From Amphibacillus indicireducens (GTDB taxonomy: Bacteria; Bacillota; Bacilli; Bacillales; Amphibacillaceae), in contig NZ_BAABDL010000112.1 of the NCBI RefSeq assembly GCF_039539605.1, positions 1 through 45,973 of the forward strand: a DNA stretch of 45,973 bases, written 5' to 3'. Shown here piece after piece: positions 7,928 through 16,783 of the stretch. The number at the start of each line of letters is the position of its first letter. Positions within the stretch are counted from its first letter, which is position 1. The notes beneath the pieces are model-generated. The model was given only the letters and a program-made list of their open reading frames with translations, did not search any database and was not told where the DNA came from. Position numbers and translations under genes: made by a program.

Positions 7928-7960
7928 AAGAACGGGGTAGCTCTGTACTGCCCTGTTCTT
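7928..7960 (+). other. Stem-loop between pstS and pstC
   Basis: Arms 7928-7940 (AAGAACGGGGTAG) and 7948-7960 (CTGCCCTGTTCTT) form a 13-bp stem with two G-U pairs and a 7-base loop. No U tract follows. This fits an mRNA-stabilising or partial-termination hairpin that would leave pstS expressed above pstCAB, a common arrangement for binding-protein genes. Confidence 0.65.
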
Positions 7961-8008
7961 AACTGTTTAAAAAAGTTATTTATCTGCAAAGATGATGGGG
8001 TGAAATTA

Positions 8009-8920
8009 ATGTTTAGTAAAGTGAACAATAATATAGAAGAAAGAATTGTTAAGGCTATTCTCTTTATTTTAGCGTTAACTTCAGTTGTTGCTTTAGGGTT
8101 AATTGGTTTTTTTATTTTTAAAGAAGGATTACCCTTTATGATCAACTATGGCATTGGAAATTTCATTTTCGGAAGAGAATGGGCGCCGCTTCAACAAATA
8201 TATGGTATTTTCCCAATGATCGTCGGAACCGTTTATGTTACGATCTTGGCATTAATTATCGGTGCACCGATTGGAGTAGCTGTTGCTATTTTTCTTTCAA
8301 AAATTGCACCACCAAAAGTTGCACGGGCAATTAAACCGATGATCGAATTGTTGGCCGGTATTCCATCAGTAGTATACGGGCTTTTTGGTATGATCGTTAT
8401 CCGTTCGTTGATCAGAGAATTGGCTCACGGGCCATTAAGTGACTATTTACCTGCAAACTATCAAACGGGATACTCTGTTCTAGCTGGGAGTATCATTTTG
8501 GCGATTATGATTTTACCGACGATTATTACGTTATCAGCGGATGCGATTAACTCGGTGCCAAGCGAATACTATGAAGCATCTGTTGGTTTGGGTGCGTCAA
8601 AGTGGCAGAGTATTTATACCGTCATTGTGCCAGCGGCTAAATCAGGTATTGTCTCTTCAATTATTTTAGGCATGGGACGTGCGCTAGGTGAAACGATGGC
8701 GATTATTATGGTTGCTGGTAACACGGTTGCGATCCCAGAACTTGGCTGGACCGGGATTTTCTCACCTGTTCGAACGTTGACTGGAAACGTCGCGTTAGAA
8801 ATGGGTTATGCGGGTCCTGAACACCGCCAAGCTTTATTTGCCACAGGTATTATCCTGTTCATTTTCATCATTATTTTAAATTCAGTTACACTTGCAGTCG
8901 TTAAAAAGAAGGAGGATTAA
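8009..8920 (+). CDS. pstC: Phosphate ABC transporter permease PstC
   Basis: Inner-membrane permease of the phosphate importer, 303 aa with about six membrane segments. The first is near residues 18-40. The permease signature is the EAA-type loop (YYEASVGLGASKWQSIYTVI) that docks on PstB. Later motifs are SIILGMGRALGETMAIIMVAGN and a C-terminal helix ending in KKKED. The frame could start at GTG 8000, but GATGGGG sits 8 bases before ATG 8009, so I use that ATG. It overlaps the ribosome binding site of pstA at its 3' end, so the genes are co-translated as one operon. Confidence 0.95.
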   Translation: MFSKVNNNIEERIVKAILFILALTSVVALGLIGFFIFKEGLPFMINYGIGNFIFGREWAPLQQIYGIFPMIVGTVYVTILALIIGAPIGVAVAIFLSKIAPPKVARAIKPMIELLAGIPSVVYGLFGMIVIRSLIRELAHGPLSDYLPANYQTGYSVLAGSIILAIMILPTIITLSADAINSVPSEYYEASVGLGASKWQSIYTVIVPAAKSGIVSSIILGMGRALGETMAIIMVAGNTVAIPELGWTGIFSPVRTLTGNVALEMGYAGPEHRQALFATGIILFIFIIILNSVTLAVVKKKED

Positions 8921-8923
8921 GCG

Positions 8924-9766
8924 ATGAATAAAGTAAAAAGAAATCAATGGATCGCTTTTAGCCTATTAAGTTTAGCGACAGCATTTACGATCGTGATTTT
9001 ACTTGCAATCCTATTTTATGTCATGAGTCAGGGGCTTGAAATGATTAGTTGGGAGTTTCTAACTGAAAATCCTCGAAATATGGGGGCTGAAGGTGGAATT
9101 TATCCAGCAATTTTAGGAACAATTTATTTAGTCGGTACAACACTATTAATTGCAACACCGATTGGAGTTGGAACGGCGATTTATTTAAATGAATATACAC
9201 GCGAAGGTCCATTTAAAAAGACGATTCGATTTACGACAGAGGCTCTAGCGGGGATTCCTTCAATCGTATTTGGATTGTTTGGTTTTGTCTTCTTCGTTAT
9301 CTTACTTGAGCCATACACCGGTGGATGGTCAATCTTATCAGGTTCTTTAACAGGGGTAATTATGATCTTGCCAGTGATTATCCGTGCATCAGAAGAGGCG
9401 CTACGTAATGTTCCGAATGCATTACGGGAAGGAAGTTTAGCGCTAGGTACGACACGTTGGTATACAATTAAGAAAACCGTTTTACCGGTCGCTTTTCCAG
9501 GGATTCTATCGAGTATTATTTTATCAATTGGTCGTGTTGTTGGTGAAACAGCAGCTTTCCTATTAACGCTCGGGGGAAGTTTACTACTACCAAGAACAAT
9601 TTTTGATGGAAGCCGAACATTGTCACTCCACTTATATATGGTCGCAATGGAGACTGGAAATATGGATATGGCATTAGGAACTGGAGCAGTTCTAATTATT
9701 CTAGTTTTAATCATTAATTTCACAGCAGGCTTCTTATTTAAAAGACTTGTTAAGCGTTTTTCATAG
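8924..9766 (+). CDS. pstA: Phosphate ABC transporter permease PstA
   Basis: Second permease of the Pst importer, 280 aa, pairing with PstC to form the phosphate channel. Six hydrophobic segments are visible; the first is at about 11-35. The docking loop reads ALREGSLALGTTRWYTIKKT, followed by SIILSIGRVVGETAAFLLT, the partner of the PstC motif. AAGGAGGATTAAGCG immediately precedes the ATG, and only 3 bases separate it from the pstC stop. A 180-codon open frame on the opposite strand (9181-9723) is a shadow of this gene. Confidence 0.95.
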   Translation: MNKVKRNQWIAFSLLSLATAFTIVILLAILFYVMSQGLEMISWEFLTENPRNMGAEGGIYPAILGTIYLVGTTLLIATPIGVGTAIYLNEYTREGPFKKTIRFTTEALAGIPSIVFGLFGFVFFVILLEPYTGGWSILSGSLTGVIMILPVIIRASEEALRNVPNALREGSLALGTTRWYTIKKTVLPVAFPGILSSIILSIGRVVGETAAFLLTLGGSLLLPRTIFDGSRTLSLHLYMVAMETGNMDMALGTGAVLIILVLIINFTAGFLFKRLVKRFS

Positions 9767-9802
9767 TTGTCTTGCTTTTTACGTGAATGGGGGTAAGTTA
9801 AG

Positions 9803-10573
9803 GTGGATAAACAGATAAATAAAACAAAAATAGCGGTAAATAAGCTATCATTTTATTATGGAGAGAAACAAGCATTACATGAAATATCATTAGATATTCC
9901 TGAACGAGAAGTATTTGCATTAATCGGTCCGTCTGGTTGTGGGAAGTCAACTTTTTTAAGAACATTAAATCGTTTAAATGATTTAATTCATAAAACAAAA
10001 GTAACCGGAACAATTGAAATTGACGGGCAAGATATTTATGATTCGAATGTTGATGTTGTTCAACTTCGGACAGCAGTGGGCATGGTTTTCCAGAAGCCGA
10101 ATCCATTCCCGAGTAGTATTTTTGATAATGTGGCTTATGGTCCAAGAGCTCATGGGATTAAAGATAAAAAGGAATTAAACAAAATTGTTGAAAAAAGCTT
10201 GCGACAAGCGGCTTTATGGGATGAGGTAAAAGATCGACTAGATGAACCAGGGACAAGTCTATCAGGTGGCCAGCAGCAACGACTTTGTATCGCGCGTGTG
10301 ATGGCAGTTGAACCGGGGATTATTTTGATGGATGAACCGACATCTGCACTAGACCCATTAGCGACAACTAAAATAGAAGACTTAATTAACGAATTAAGAA
10401 AAAACTATACGATCGTTATCGTTACACATAATATGGAACAAGCCGCTCGGGTATCAGACAAAACAGCATTTTTCCTTGATGGTGAAGTCGTCGAAGTTGG
10501 CCCGACTGACCAACTATTTACTAATCCAGAAAAACAAGAAACAGAAGATTATATTACTGGAAAATTCGGTTAG
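9803..10573 (+). CDS. pstB: Phosphate ABC transporter ATPase PstB
   Basis: ATPase that powers the Pst importer, 256 aa. Motifs are Walker A GPSGCGKST, the Q loop in MVFQKPNPFPSSIFDNVAYG (the FQKPNPFP sequence is typical of PstB), signature LSGGQQQR, Walker B GIILMDEPTSALDP and the switch His in VTHNMEQAARV. The start is GTG, with GGGGG about ten bases upstream. It follows pstA by 36 bases and ends the operon at a strong terminator. The usual next gene, phoU, is missing here. Confidence 0.96.
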   Translation: MDKQINKTKIAVNKLSFYYGEKQALHEISLDIPEREVFALIGPSGCGKSTFLRTLNRLNDLIHKTKVTGTIEIDGQDIYDSNVDVVQLRTAVGMVFQKPNPFPSSIFDNVAYGPRAHGIKDKKELNKIVEKSLRQAALWDEVKDRLDEPGTSLSGGQQQRLCIARVMAVEPGIILMDEPTSALDPLATTKIEDLINELRKNYTIVIVTHNMEQAARVSDKTAFFLDGEVVEVGPTDQLFTNPEKQETEDYITGKFG

Positions 10574-10589
10574 GTTAGTTAGCATAAGC

Positions 10590-10630
10590 AAGAGCATTTT
10601 TAAAAGAATCATTTAAAAATGCTCTTTTTT
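10590..10630 (+). terminator. Rho-independent terminator of pstSCAB
   Basis: AAGAGCATTTTTAAA (10590-10604) pairs perfectly with TTTAAAAATGCTCTT (10612-10626), followed by T residues to 10630. Confidence 0.92.
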
Positions 10631-10639
10631 AAAAAAATA

Positions 10640-10655
10640 ATGCAACCGTTTTCAT
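10640..10655 (+). promoter_or_regulatory. cre site (CcpA operator) upstream of glucan phosphorylase
   Basis: ATGCAACCGTTTTCAT matches every position of the Bacillus cre consensus WTGNAANCGNWNNCWW. It lies 125 bases before the phosphorylase start and just upstream of a possible promoter (TTTACT 10658-10663, 17-bp spacer, TTTAGT 10681-10686). Carbon-catabolite control by CcpA is inferred. Confidence 0.6.
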
Positions 10656-10779
10656 TATTTACTGGTAAAAGTTCAAAAAGTTTAGTAAGATAAAAATATA
10701 AAGGTTTGATCATTATGATAAAACCTTCGACATCACGATCAGCATAAGTCTTATAAAAACAAGCTTAGGAGGAATTAAA

Positions 10780-12393
10780 ATGGTTCAGAAAGATTCTCAG
10801 GTTGCTTATTTTTGTATGGAGTATGGGCTTGACGTACGAATGAAAACGTATGCAGGTGGATTAGGCATTTTAGCTGGTGATTATTTAAAAGGGGCAAAGG
10901 ATCATGACTTCCCAATGGTCGGAATCGGGATCAAATGGAAACAAGGGTATACCGATCAATTGATTGATCAAAACGGTAAACCTTATGACTCGTATCATAA
11001 CTATGACTATGACTTCTTAGAAGATACAGGAGTCAAAGTCGTTGTGACCATTCGTCAACGTGATATTACTTGTAAGGTATGGAAAACTGAAGCGTTTGGT
11101 AACGTACCGCTCTATTTATTAGATACGGATCTTCCAGAAAATCCTGATGCATGGATTACTGGCCAATTGTATGGTGGCGCTGGTGAAGATCGGATTGCGC
11201 AGGAAATGGTCTTAGGTATTGGTGGGGTACGTGCGTTAAGAGCACTAGGACATGATGTAGATGTTTACCATTTCAATGAAGGTCACGCATTGTTTGCAGG
11301 GTTTGAATTAATGAAGGAGCGAATCGATCAAGGATTAAGCTTTGAAGAAGCATGGGAACAAACAAGAGCAGAAACAGTATTTACAACACATACACCAATT
11401 GTTGAAGGGAACGAATCACACCCACTTGATCGACTATTATACATGGGTGCAAATAATGGCTTAACAATCGAACAGCTTGTTGAAATTGGTGGGGCGCCAT
11501 TTAATATGACAGTTGGTGCGCTACGCTTGTCACGAAAATCAAATGCAGTTGCTGAATTACACGGAAAAACAGCAAATAAAATGTGGGCACATGTTGAAGG
11601 TCGATCAGAAATTATTCCGATCACAAACTGTATTCATATTCCAACATGGGTTGATGAAAATATGCTAAGGATTGCTGAAGAAGGTGGCGATCTTTGGGAA
11701 GCTCATATGAAAAACAAACGTGATTTGATCGATTTTATTGAAGACCGAACAGGTGTGAAGTTGGCTGAAGATAAGATGATCATTGGCTTCTCTCGTCGTG
11801 CAGCTCCTTATAAACGAAGCGACTTTATTTTTTCAGATGAATCAGTGATTGGACCATTATTGGAATCAGGAAAAGTCCAAATTGTTTTTTCAGGAAAAGC
11901 TCACCCACTCGATGATACAGGGAAGGGAATTGTTCGCTCACTCGTAAAGATGGCCAAAAAATATCCGAATGCTGTGATCTTTTTAGAAAATTACGATATG
12001 ACGATCGGTGCTATGTTAACACGAGGATCTGATGTCTGGCTGAATAATCCACGACGACCGAAAGAAGCAAGTGGAACGTCAGGAATGAAGGCTGCAATGA
12101 ATGGTGTGCTGAACTTCAGTACACTTGATGGTTGGTGGCCAGAAGGTTGTAACGATGGTGTCAATGGTTGGCAATTTGGTGATGGCTTTGAAAGTGATGA
12201 TGAAGCCGAATTGGACGCACATGATTTAAAAGCACTTTATCATGTTTTACAAAATGAAGTCCTACCAACTTATTATGATGATCGTGATAAGTGGATAGAG
12301 ATGATGAAGGAAAGTATTAATAGTACGCGAGATCGTTTTGCTGTTAAGCGGATGCTTGAAGATTATTATAGTAAACTCTATGCAACTAACTAA
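10780..12393 (+). CDS. Alpha-glucan phosphorylase, GT35 family (short form)
   Basis: PLP-dependent enzyme that releases glucose-1-phosphate from alpha-1,4-glucans using phosphate. At 537 aa it is much shorter than GlgP/MalP (about 800) and resembles the compact alpha-glucan phosphorylase subfamily. It begins close to the conserved core with VAYFCMEYGLDVRMKTYAGG and GGLGILAGDYLK. The glycogen-phosphorylase core shows FNEGHALFAG, TTHTPIVEGNE, the RRAAPYKRSD stretch and the PLP-lysine region EASGTSGMKAAMNGVLNFST. GGAGG lies just before the ATG, so the short N-terminus appears genuine rather than truncated. No other glycogen gene is nearby. A cre site upstream suggests carbon-source control. The exact substrate (glycogen, maltodextrin) is uncertain. 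Confidence 0.88.
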   Translation: MVQKDSQVAYFCMEYGLDVRMKTYAGGLGILAGDYLKGAKDHDFPMVGIGIKWKQGYTDQLIDQNGKPYDSYHNYDYDFLEDTGVKVVVTIRQRDITCKVWKTEAFGNVPLYLLDTDLPENPDAWITGQLYGGAGEDRIAQEMVLGIGGVRALRALGHDVDVYHFNEGHALFAGFELMKERIDQGLSFEEAWEQTRAETVFTTHTPIVEGNESHPLDRLLYMGANNGLTIEQLVEIGGAPFNMTVGALRLSRKSNAVAELHGKTANKMWAHVEGRSEIIPITNCIHIPTWVDENMLRIAEEGGDLWEAHMKNKRDLIDFIEDRTGVKLAEDKMIIGFSRRAAPYKRSDFIFSDESVIGPLLESGKVQIVFSGKAHPLDDTGKGIVRSLVKMAKKYPNAVIFLENYDMTIGAMLTRGSDVWLNNPRRPKEASGTSGMKAAMNGVLNFSTLDGWWPEGCNDGVNGWQFGDGFESDDEAELDAHDLKALYHVLQNEVLPTYYDDRDKWIEMMKESINSTRDRFAVKRMLEDYYSKLYATN

Positions 12394-12407
12394 CTTAAGT
12401 TAAAAAT

Positions 12408-12446
12408 AAGCTGAGCGTCATATTAAATGCGCTCAGCTTTATTTTT
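12408..12446. terminator. Bidirectional terminator between convergent genes
   Basis: AAGCTGAGCG (12408-12417) pairs with CGCTCAGCTT (12430-12439). A T-rich tail follows on the plus strand (TATTTTTA) and, read in reverse, TTATTTTTAACTTAAG on the minus strand. It can terminate both the phosphorylase gene and the minus-strand ABC permease gene. Confidence 0.88.
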
Positions 12447-12454
12447 AGTGGTAA

Positions 12455-13792
12455 TCACAGATCGCGTCGCATCGCTTTTAGAACATCGATTTGAGTCGCT
12501 CTTTTAGCTGGTCGTGCACCGGAGATAATCGTGACGACTAAACAAATGCTAATCGCTATCGCAATCAGTGACCAAGGAATAACCGAGAATTTTAACCCTT
12601 CAGGTAATTGCTCTTCAAATACGGCTTCTAAAATAAGTGGGATACCTAAATTAACTGCTAAGCTAATTACGTAAGCGACAGCTGTACCAATGGCTGCCCC
12701 CATCAAGCCGATATAACTACTTTCTAAGACGAAAATTTGCTTAATTGTTTTTGGATTTGCTCCGATTGCTTTCATAATTCCAATGTCTGGTGCACGTTCA
12801 GTGACAGCCATTGTCATTGTGTTGTAAATACCAATTGAGGCAATTAAAACAGCAATCGTTCCAATAAAAATCAGTCCGGCTTTTGCAACATTAAAGAGCA
12901 TGTTAATTTGTCTAATTTCATTGGCAACCGAATATGCATAATAATGTTCGTCAGATAATTTAGTTGTTAAATTTTGAATATGCTGGATCGAATCTGAATG
13001 AATGAAAACTTCATCGTACATTTTCTCTCCTGTTAGTTTAGCGTATTCATCATCAGTGAATGGATTGGCGTTCCGTGTACCTGTAAAGGATTCAAGTTCG
13101 GTTAGCAAACCTTCTGAGATATAAACATTAGAACTGATTTGCCACTCGCGACTCGGCTTTTCTACCACACCGACTATCGTTACTTCAACAGATCTGGTTT
13201 CGCTATTATTTTCCGAATCTATTTTTTCAATTTCAAAGGCAATCGTCTTTCCTAGAAGTTCATCTTGGTAAGTGTATTCATCTAATTGATTACCCTCTTC
13301 ATCATAGATATTCTCAGGGTCTACATCAATTGGATATAGTTCTTCAACAAAATGATAACCAACAATAATTTCTTGATCTGTTTCTGGATATCGACCTTCA
13401 CTTAGGTTCATTCCGGCTGCTTGTTCTGAAGCGAAATCAACACTTTGTGTATTGCTCATTAATTCAAAATCATCGACACGATAGGTTGGGCTTTGTGATA
13501 AATAGTTTAGATGCCTTACTGCCCGAACATTCTCTAAAGATTTAAAATAAGCAACATCTTGGTCATTAATTGAACGGTATTCACCATCATCATAACCATA
13601 AATTGAAATTTCATTAATCATGTCTTGTTCCATAACATCTTTTAAAAGTGTGTCGTGCAAACCGAATCCAACTGATGCTAACACAATTAGGAAGGTTGTT
13701 CCCATTGCTGAAGCGAGAACAGTCATAAAGATTCGCATTTTGTTCTTTTTAATATTTTGTCTAACAAACCTAAACTGATCACTAAAACGCAT
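12455..13792 (-). CDS. ABC transporter permease, MacB/FtsX type
   Basis: Permease of 445 aa with the MacB-like layout: an N-terminal membrane helix (about 20-45), a large extracytoplasmic domain (about 50-280) rich in acidic residues, and three C-terminal membrane helices in the FtsX domain (about 288-435). The FtsX domain contains MTMAVTERAPDIGIMKAIGA, characteristic of this class. The frame can be opened at TTG 13810, but AAGGTGG lies 9-10 bases before ATG 13792, and I choose the latter. It overlaps the ATPase gene by 11 bases and is translated with it. Such pairs export lipoproteins, peptides or antibiotics, or act mechanically on the envelope. The substrate here cannot be told. Confidence 0.85.
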   Translation of the reverse strand: MRFSDQFRFVRQNIKKNKMRIFMTVLASAMGTTFLIVLASVGFGLHDTLLKDVMEQDMINEISIYGYDDGEYRSINDQDVAYFKSLENVRAVRHLNYLSQSPTYRVDDFELMSNTQSVDFASEQAAGMNLSEGRYPETDQEIIVGYHFVEELYPIDVDPENIYDEEGNQLDEYTYQDELLGKTIAFEIEKIDSENNSETRSVEVTIVGVVEKPSREWQISSNVYISEGLLTELESFTGTRNANPFTDDEYAKLTGEKMYDEVFIHSDSIQHIQNLTTKLSDEHYYAYSVANEIRQINMLFNVAKAGLIFIGTIAVLIASIGIYNTMTMAVTERAPDIGIMKAIGANPKTIKQIFVLESSYIGLMGAAIGTAVAYVISLAVNLGIPLILEAVFEEQLPEGLKFSVIPWSLIAIAISICLVVTIISGARPAKRATQIDVLKAMRRDL

Positions 13793-14480
13793 GGGTGTCA
13801 CCACCTTCAATTAAACGTCCATCTTGAATTTCAACTGTTCGATGACCGATCTTTGCGACTTGCTCATCGTGGGTAATGATTAAGAAAGTAATTTTTAATT
13901 CTTGATTGAGCTGTTGGATAAAGTTAAGTAAATCGGCTTCTGTTTCACTATCAAGACTTCCAGTTGGTTCGTCTGCTAATATAATCGGTGGGTTCAAGAC
14001 GAGTGCTCGTGCTACGCCAACTCGTTGTTGTTGTCCACCTGACAATTCACTTGGGTAGTGACCATGAAAATCTTCGAGACCGACTCGTTTCAATGTTTTA
14101 TCAGTAATCTCTTTGCGCTCAGCTTCTTTGATGCCTTTTAAGATAAGTGGCAGCTCAACATTTTGATAGGCGGTCATTGAAGGAATCAATTGAAAGTTTT
14201 GAAAGATGAATCCAATTTGATCTAATCTAAAATCCGCAAATTGTGCTTCAGAAAATGAACTTACATTTTGCTGATTAATTGTAATGTCCCCGGATACTGG
14301 TCGAATAAAGCCACCGATTAAATTGAGTAATGTTGATTTTCCTGAGCCACTTCGACCGATCATTGTTACGATCTCACCCGGATTAATTGAGAATGAAATA
14401 TCATGTAGAACAGGTAAAGTTGTCTTCTGTCCTTTTTTACCCATCTCAAAATGATGGGATAAATTTTTTACTGTAATCAT
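13782..14480 (-). CDS. ABC transporter ATPase, MacB/LolD type
   Basis: ATPase partner of the FtsX-type permease that follows it, 232 aa. Motifs are Walker A GRSGSGKST, the Q loop IGFIFQNFQLIPSMTAYQNV, signature LSGGQQQR, Walker B PIILADEPTGSLD and switch His in IITHDEQVA. The ADEPTGSLD form of Walker B and the IFQNFQL segment are typical of the MacB/LolD/YknY group. The ATG is preceded by GAGGGGGGA. It is first in a two-gene minus-strand operon, and nothing in the region identifies a substrate or dedicated regulator. Confidence 0.88.
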   Translation of the reverse strand: MITVKNLSHHFEMGKKGQKTTLPVLHDISFSINPGEIVTMIGRSGSGKSTLLNLIGGFIRPVSGDITINQQNVSSFSEAQFADFRLDQIGFIFQNFQLIPSMTAYQNVELPLILKGIKEAERKEITDKTLKRVGLEDFHGHYPSELSGGQQQRVGVARALVLNPPIILADEPTGSLDSETEADLLNFIQQLNQELKITFLIITHDEQVAKIGHRTVEIQDGRLIEGGDTHAF

Positions 14481-14553
14481 TAAGTAAATCCCCCCTCGTT
14501 GCGTTTCTATCCCTTATGACGTTGACGAATTGAAAAAGGATGCAAAAAATAAA

Positions 14554-14583
14554 AAAGCATCAGCAATTTTATGCTGATGCTTT
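14554..14583 (-). terminator. Rho-independent terminator of the ehu operon
   Basis: Arms AAAGCATCAGC (14554-14564) and GCTGATGCTTT (14573-14583). Read on the minus strand the stem is followed by TTTATTTTTTGC. It separates the ehu operon from the ABC exporter genes downstream. Confidence 0.9.
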
Positions 14584-14595
14584 GTTTAGCTTTTT

Positions 14596-15366
14596 TTAGC
14601 CTCTAAATCGAGTCAGGAATTCTTGGAGTCTTTCGTTCTTTGATTCGTTAATCACTTTTTGGGCGGAGCCGCGTTCAGCGATTACGCCTTGATCAAGGAA
14701 TAAGACTTGATCAGCGATGTCTAAGGCAAAGTCCATTTCGTGTGTGACGAGTACCATCGCCATATCATCATTTGTTGCGATATCACGAATGACTTCTAAT
14801 ACTTCACCAACAAGTTCAGGATCAAGTGCCGAGGTCACTTCATCAAACAACATCACTTTTGGCTTCATCACAAGTGCTCTTGCCATCGCCACTCGTTGTT
14901 TTTGTCCTCCGGATAGTTGACTAGGATAGTTGGACATTTTATCTTTCAGTCCAACTCGCTCTAGCATTTCAACTGATCGTTGCTCAGCTTCTGCTTTTTC
15001 AACACCTTTTACATGAATCGGTGCCGTCATGCAATTTTCTAAAATCGTCATATGTGGAAAGAGGTTGAAATGTTGAAACACCATCCCGATGTCACCGCGA
15101 ACTGAGCGTAAGTGTTTTTCATCGGCCTGTACTAACTTTCCTTGTTTCTCCATCTTCCATAGATTTGTACCATTAACAATAATATCACCAGAAGTTGGCT
15201 CTTCTAATGTCATCAACATCCGAATGATTGTAGTTTTTCCTGATCCACTCGGTCCGATGATGGCAATCCGTTCGCTCGGAGAAATATCTAAGTCAATTCC
15301 CTTTAAAACCTCAACATCGCCAAATGATTTATGAACATTTTGATAACGAACAATAGGTTCTGTCAT
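14596..15366 (-). CDS. ehuA: Polar amino acid-type ABC ATPase, EhuA-like (ectoine/hydroxyectoine uptake)
   Basis: ATPase of a binding-protein-dependent importer, 256 aa. Walker A is GPSGSGKTT, the Q loop lies in GMVFQHFNLFPHMTILEN, the signature is LSGGQKQR, Walker B is KVMLFDEVTSALDP and the switch His is in VTHEMDFA. The stretch NLWKMEKQGKLVQADEKHLR is an insertion before the Q loop that also occurs in EhuA proteins and is absent from ordinary GlnQ. The ATG overlaps the stop of ehuD by one base (TAATG), and AAAGGAG precedes it. It is the last gene of the operon and ends at a strong terminator. Substrate assignment rests on this insertion and the binding protein. Confidence 0.82.
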   Translation of the reverse strand: MTEPIVRYQNVHKSFGDVEVLKGIDLDISPSERIAIIGPSGSGKTTIIRMLMTLEEPTSGDIIVNGTNLWKMEKQGKLVQADEKHLRSVRGDIGMVFQHFNLFPHMTILENCMTAPIHVKGVEKAEAEQRSVEMLERVGLKDKMSNYPSQLSGGQKQRVAMARALVMKPKVMLFDEVTSALDPELVGEVLEVIRDIATNDDMAMVLVTHEMDFALDIADQVLFLDQGVIAERGSAQKVINESKNERLQEFLTRFRG

Positions 15367-16082
15367 TATTCTGTCGCTCCTTTAATAATTTTTATCGGTG
15401 CATTTTTGTCAAACCGAGTATTTAGTTTAGTTTCTAGTTTTCGAATTAAAATAGCTGAAGGATAACTTAGCGCTAATAGAATGATGCCGACAATCGTAAT
15501 CGCTTCAAGAAAGGCGAAGTGCTGTGCCCCATAAGAGTTAGCCATAAACAAAATACCTTGTACACCAATCGTACTGGTAATTGGAACTTCTTTGAATAAG
15601 ATAATGAAATAGTTTCCTAACATCGGAATTGTTGGTGGAATTGCTTGCGGTAAAATAATTCTCCACCACTTATCCCAAGTCGAGAGATTTAAGGCAGTTG
15701 ACGCTTCCCATTGTCCCTTATCGACAGATTCAATTCCAGATCGATAAATTTCACCAATATACGTGCTAAAGTGAATGCCAAGTCCAATGACCGCACTAGT
15801 AAATCCACTTAATGTTACCCCGATAGCCGGAATAACTGGCCATGCATAGTAAATAAAGAATAATTGAACAATCGGTGGTGTGGATCGGATGAATTCCATA
15901 ATCCATGTCACAAGCCAATTGATTTGTTTATTGTTAATTCGTCGCAAAATAACCCAAACAAAACCAAAGACAAGAGCAAATATAAAAGTTAAAATCGTTA
16001 CAGATACAAGCGTACTTAACCCTTCTAAAACTCTTGGAAACGCATCGGCAAAAGTTTCCCAACTCCAATAATTACTATTCAT
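15366..16082 (-). CDS. ehuD: Amino acid-type ABC permease, EhuD-like
   Basis: Membrane permease of 238 aa with about five hydrophobic segments, the first at about 20-45. It carries the EAA-type docking loop EASTALNLSTWDKWWRIILP, followed by QAIPPTIPMLGNYFIILFKE, as in the HisM/GlnP family. It pairs with the neighbouring EhuC-like permease. Start and stop codons are both shared with neighbours by single-base overlaps (TAATG), so translation of the four genes is coupled. The predicted role is transport of the cargo of EhuB, probably ectoine or hydroxyectoine. Confidence 0.8.
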   Translation of the reverse strand: MNSNYWSWETFADAFPRVLEGLSTLVSVTILTFIFALVFGFVWVILRRINNKQINWLVTWIMEFIRSTPPIVQLFFIYYAWPVIPAIGVTLSGFTSAVIGLGIHFSTYIGEIYRSGIESVDKGQWEASTALNLSTWDKWWRIILPQAIPPTIPMLGNYFIILFKEVPITSTIGVQGILFMANSYGAQHFAFLEAITIVGIILLALSYPSAILIRKLETKLNTRFDKNAPIKIIKGATE

Positions 16083-16741
16083 TAGCTAGCCACTCCTTTC
16101 TTAGCAATTTTTTCAGCCTTTCGTGAAAGGTGAATTAATGGTAGAGCGAGTATGAAATAAAAACCAAGTGAGACAGTATAAATGAGCGGAGCAAGTGATA
16201 AGCTCGTGCTGCGCATAATATCTCCGTAGTAGAGAATGTCATTTAATGAGATAAAGGAAACAAGTGCTGTTCCTTTTAACATCTGGATCGTGTAATTAGC
16301 AAACTCAGGTAGCATCATTCGAAGTGCTTGAGGGAAAATAATTAATTGCATCCGTTGAAAGCTAGACATATTTAATGCTGTAGCTGCTTCAGTTTGACCT
16401 GGAGCAACAGCTTCAATTGAACTGCGTACGACCTCAGATAAATAAGCACCATAGTTGAGTCCGATTGCAATGACACCAATGATCCAGTTTGAACCCGGTC
16501 GAATGCCAAACAACATTGGTAAAGCATAATAAAACCAAAACAACTGAACAATTAAAGATGTTCCACGAAAAATCTCAATATATAGACCAGTAAACTTTCT
16601 TAAAAACAAATTTTTAGATAATCGAGATAAGCCAGCAATAAAAGCCATCAGATAAGAAAAAATTGCTGCAGCGAGTAGAATTGTAATGGTAACCCCTAAA
16701 CCTTGCATTAGTTGGCGGCTAATATTGATCACATCATTCAT
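16082..16741 (-). CDS. ehuC: Amino acid-type ABC permease, EhuC-like
   Basis: Membrane permease of 219 aa, HisQ/GlnP family, with the docking loop EAATALNMSSFQRMQLIIFP followed by QALRMMLPEFANYTIQMLKG. The ATG is preceded by CTAGGAGTG at good spacing. It follows ehuB after a 111-base gap that contains a partial terminator, so it and the genes after it may be expressed at a lower level than the binding protein. The final codons overlap the start of the EhuD-like gene by one base. Confidence 0.8.
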   Translation of the reverse strand: MNDVINISRQLMQGLGVTITILLAAAIFSYLMAFIAGLSRLSKNLFLRKFTGLYIEIFRGTSLIVQLFWFYYALPMLFGIRPGSNWIIGVIAIGLNYGAYLSEVVRSSIEAVAPGQTEAATALNMSSFQRMQLIIFPQALRMMLPEFANYTIQMLKGTALVSFISLNDILYYGDIMRSTSLSLAPLIYTVSLGFYFILALPLIHLSRKAEKIAKKGVAS

Positions 16742-16783
16742 TTTTTCACTCCTAGATTTAGATTTGTTTTAGACAAAAAGAAG

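Noticed and set aside
9181..9723. 180-codon open frame on the minus strand
   Set aside because: Lies wholly inside pstA, which has strong family motifs; the reverse frame has no start signal and no domain.
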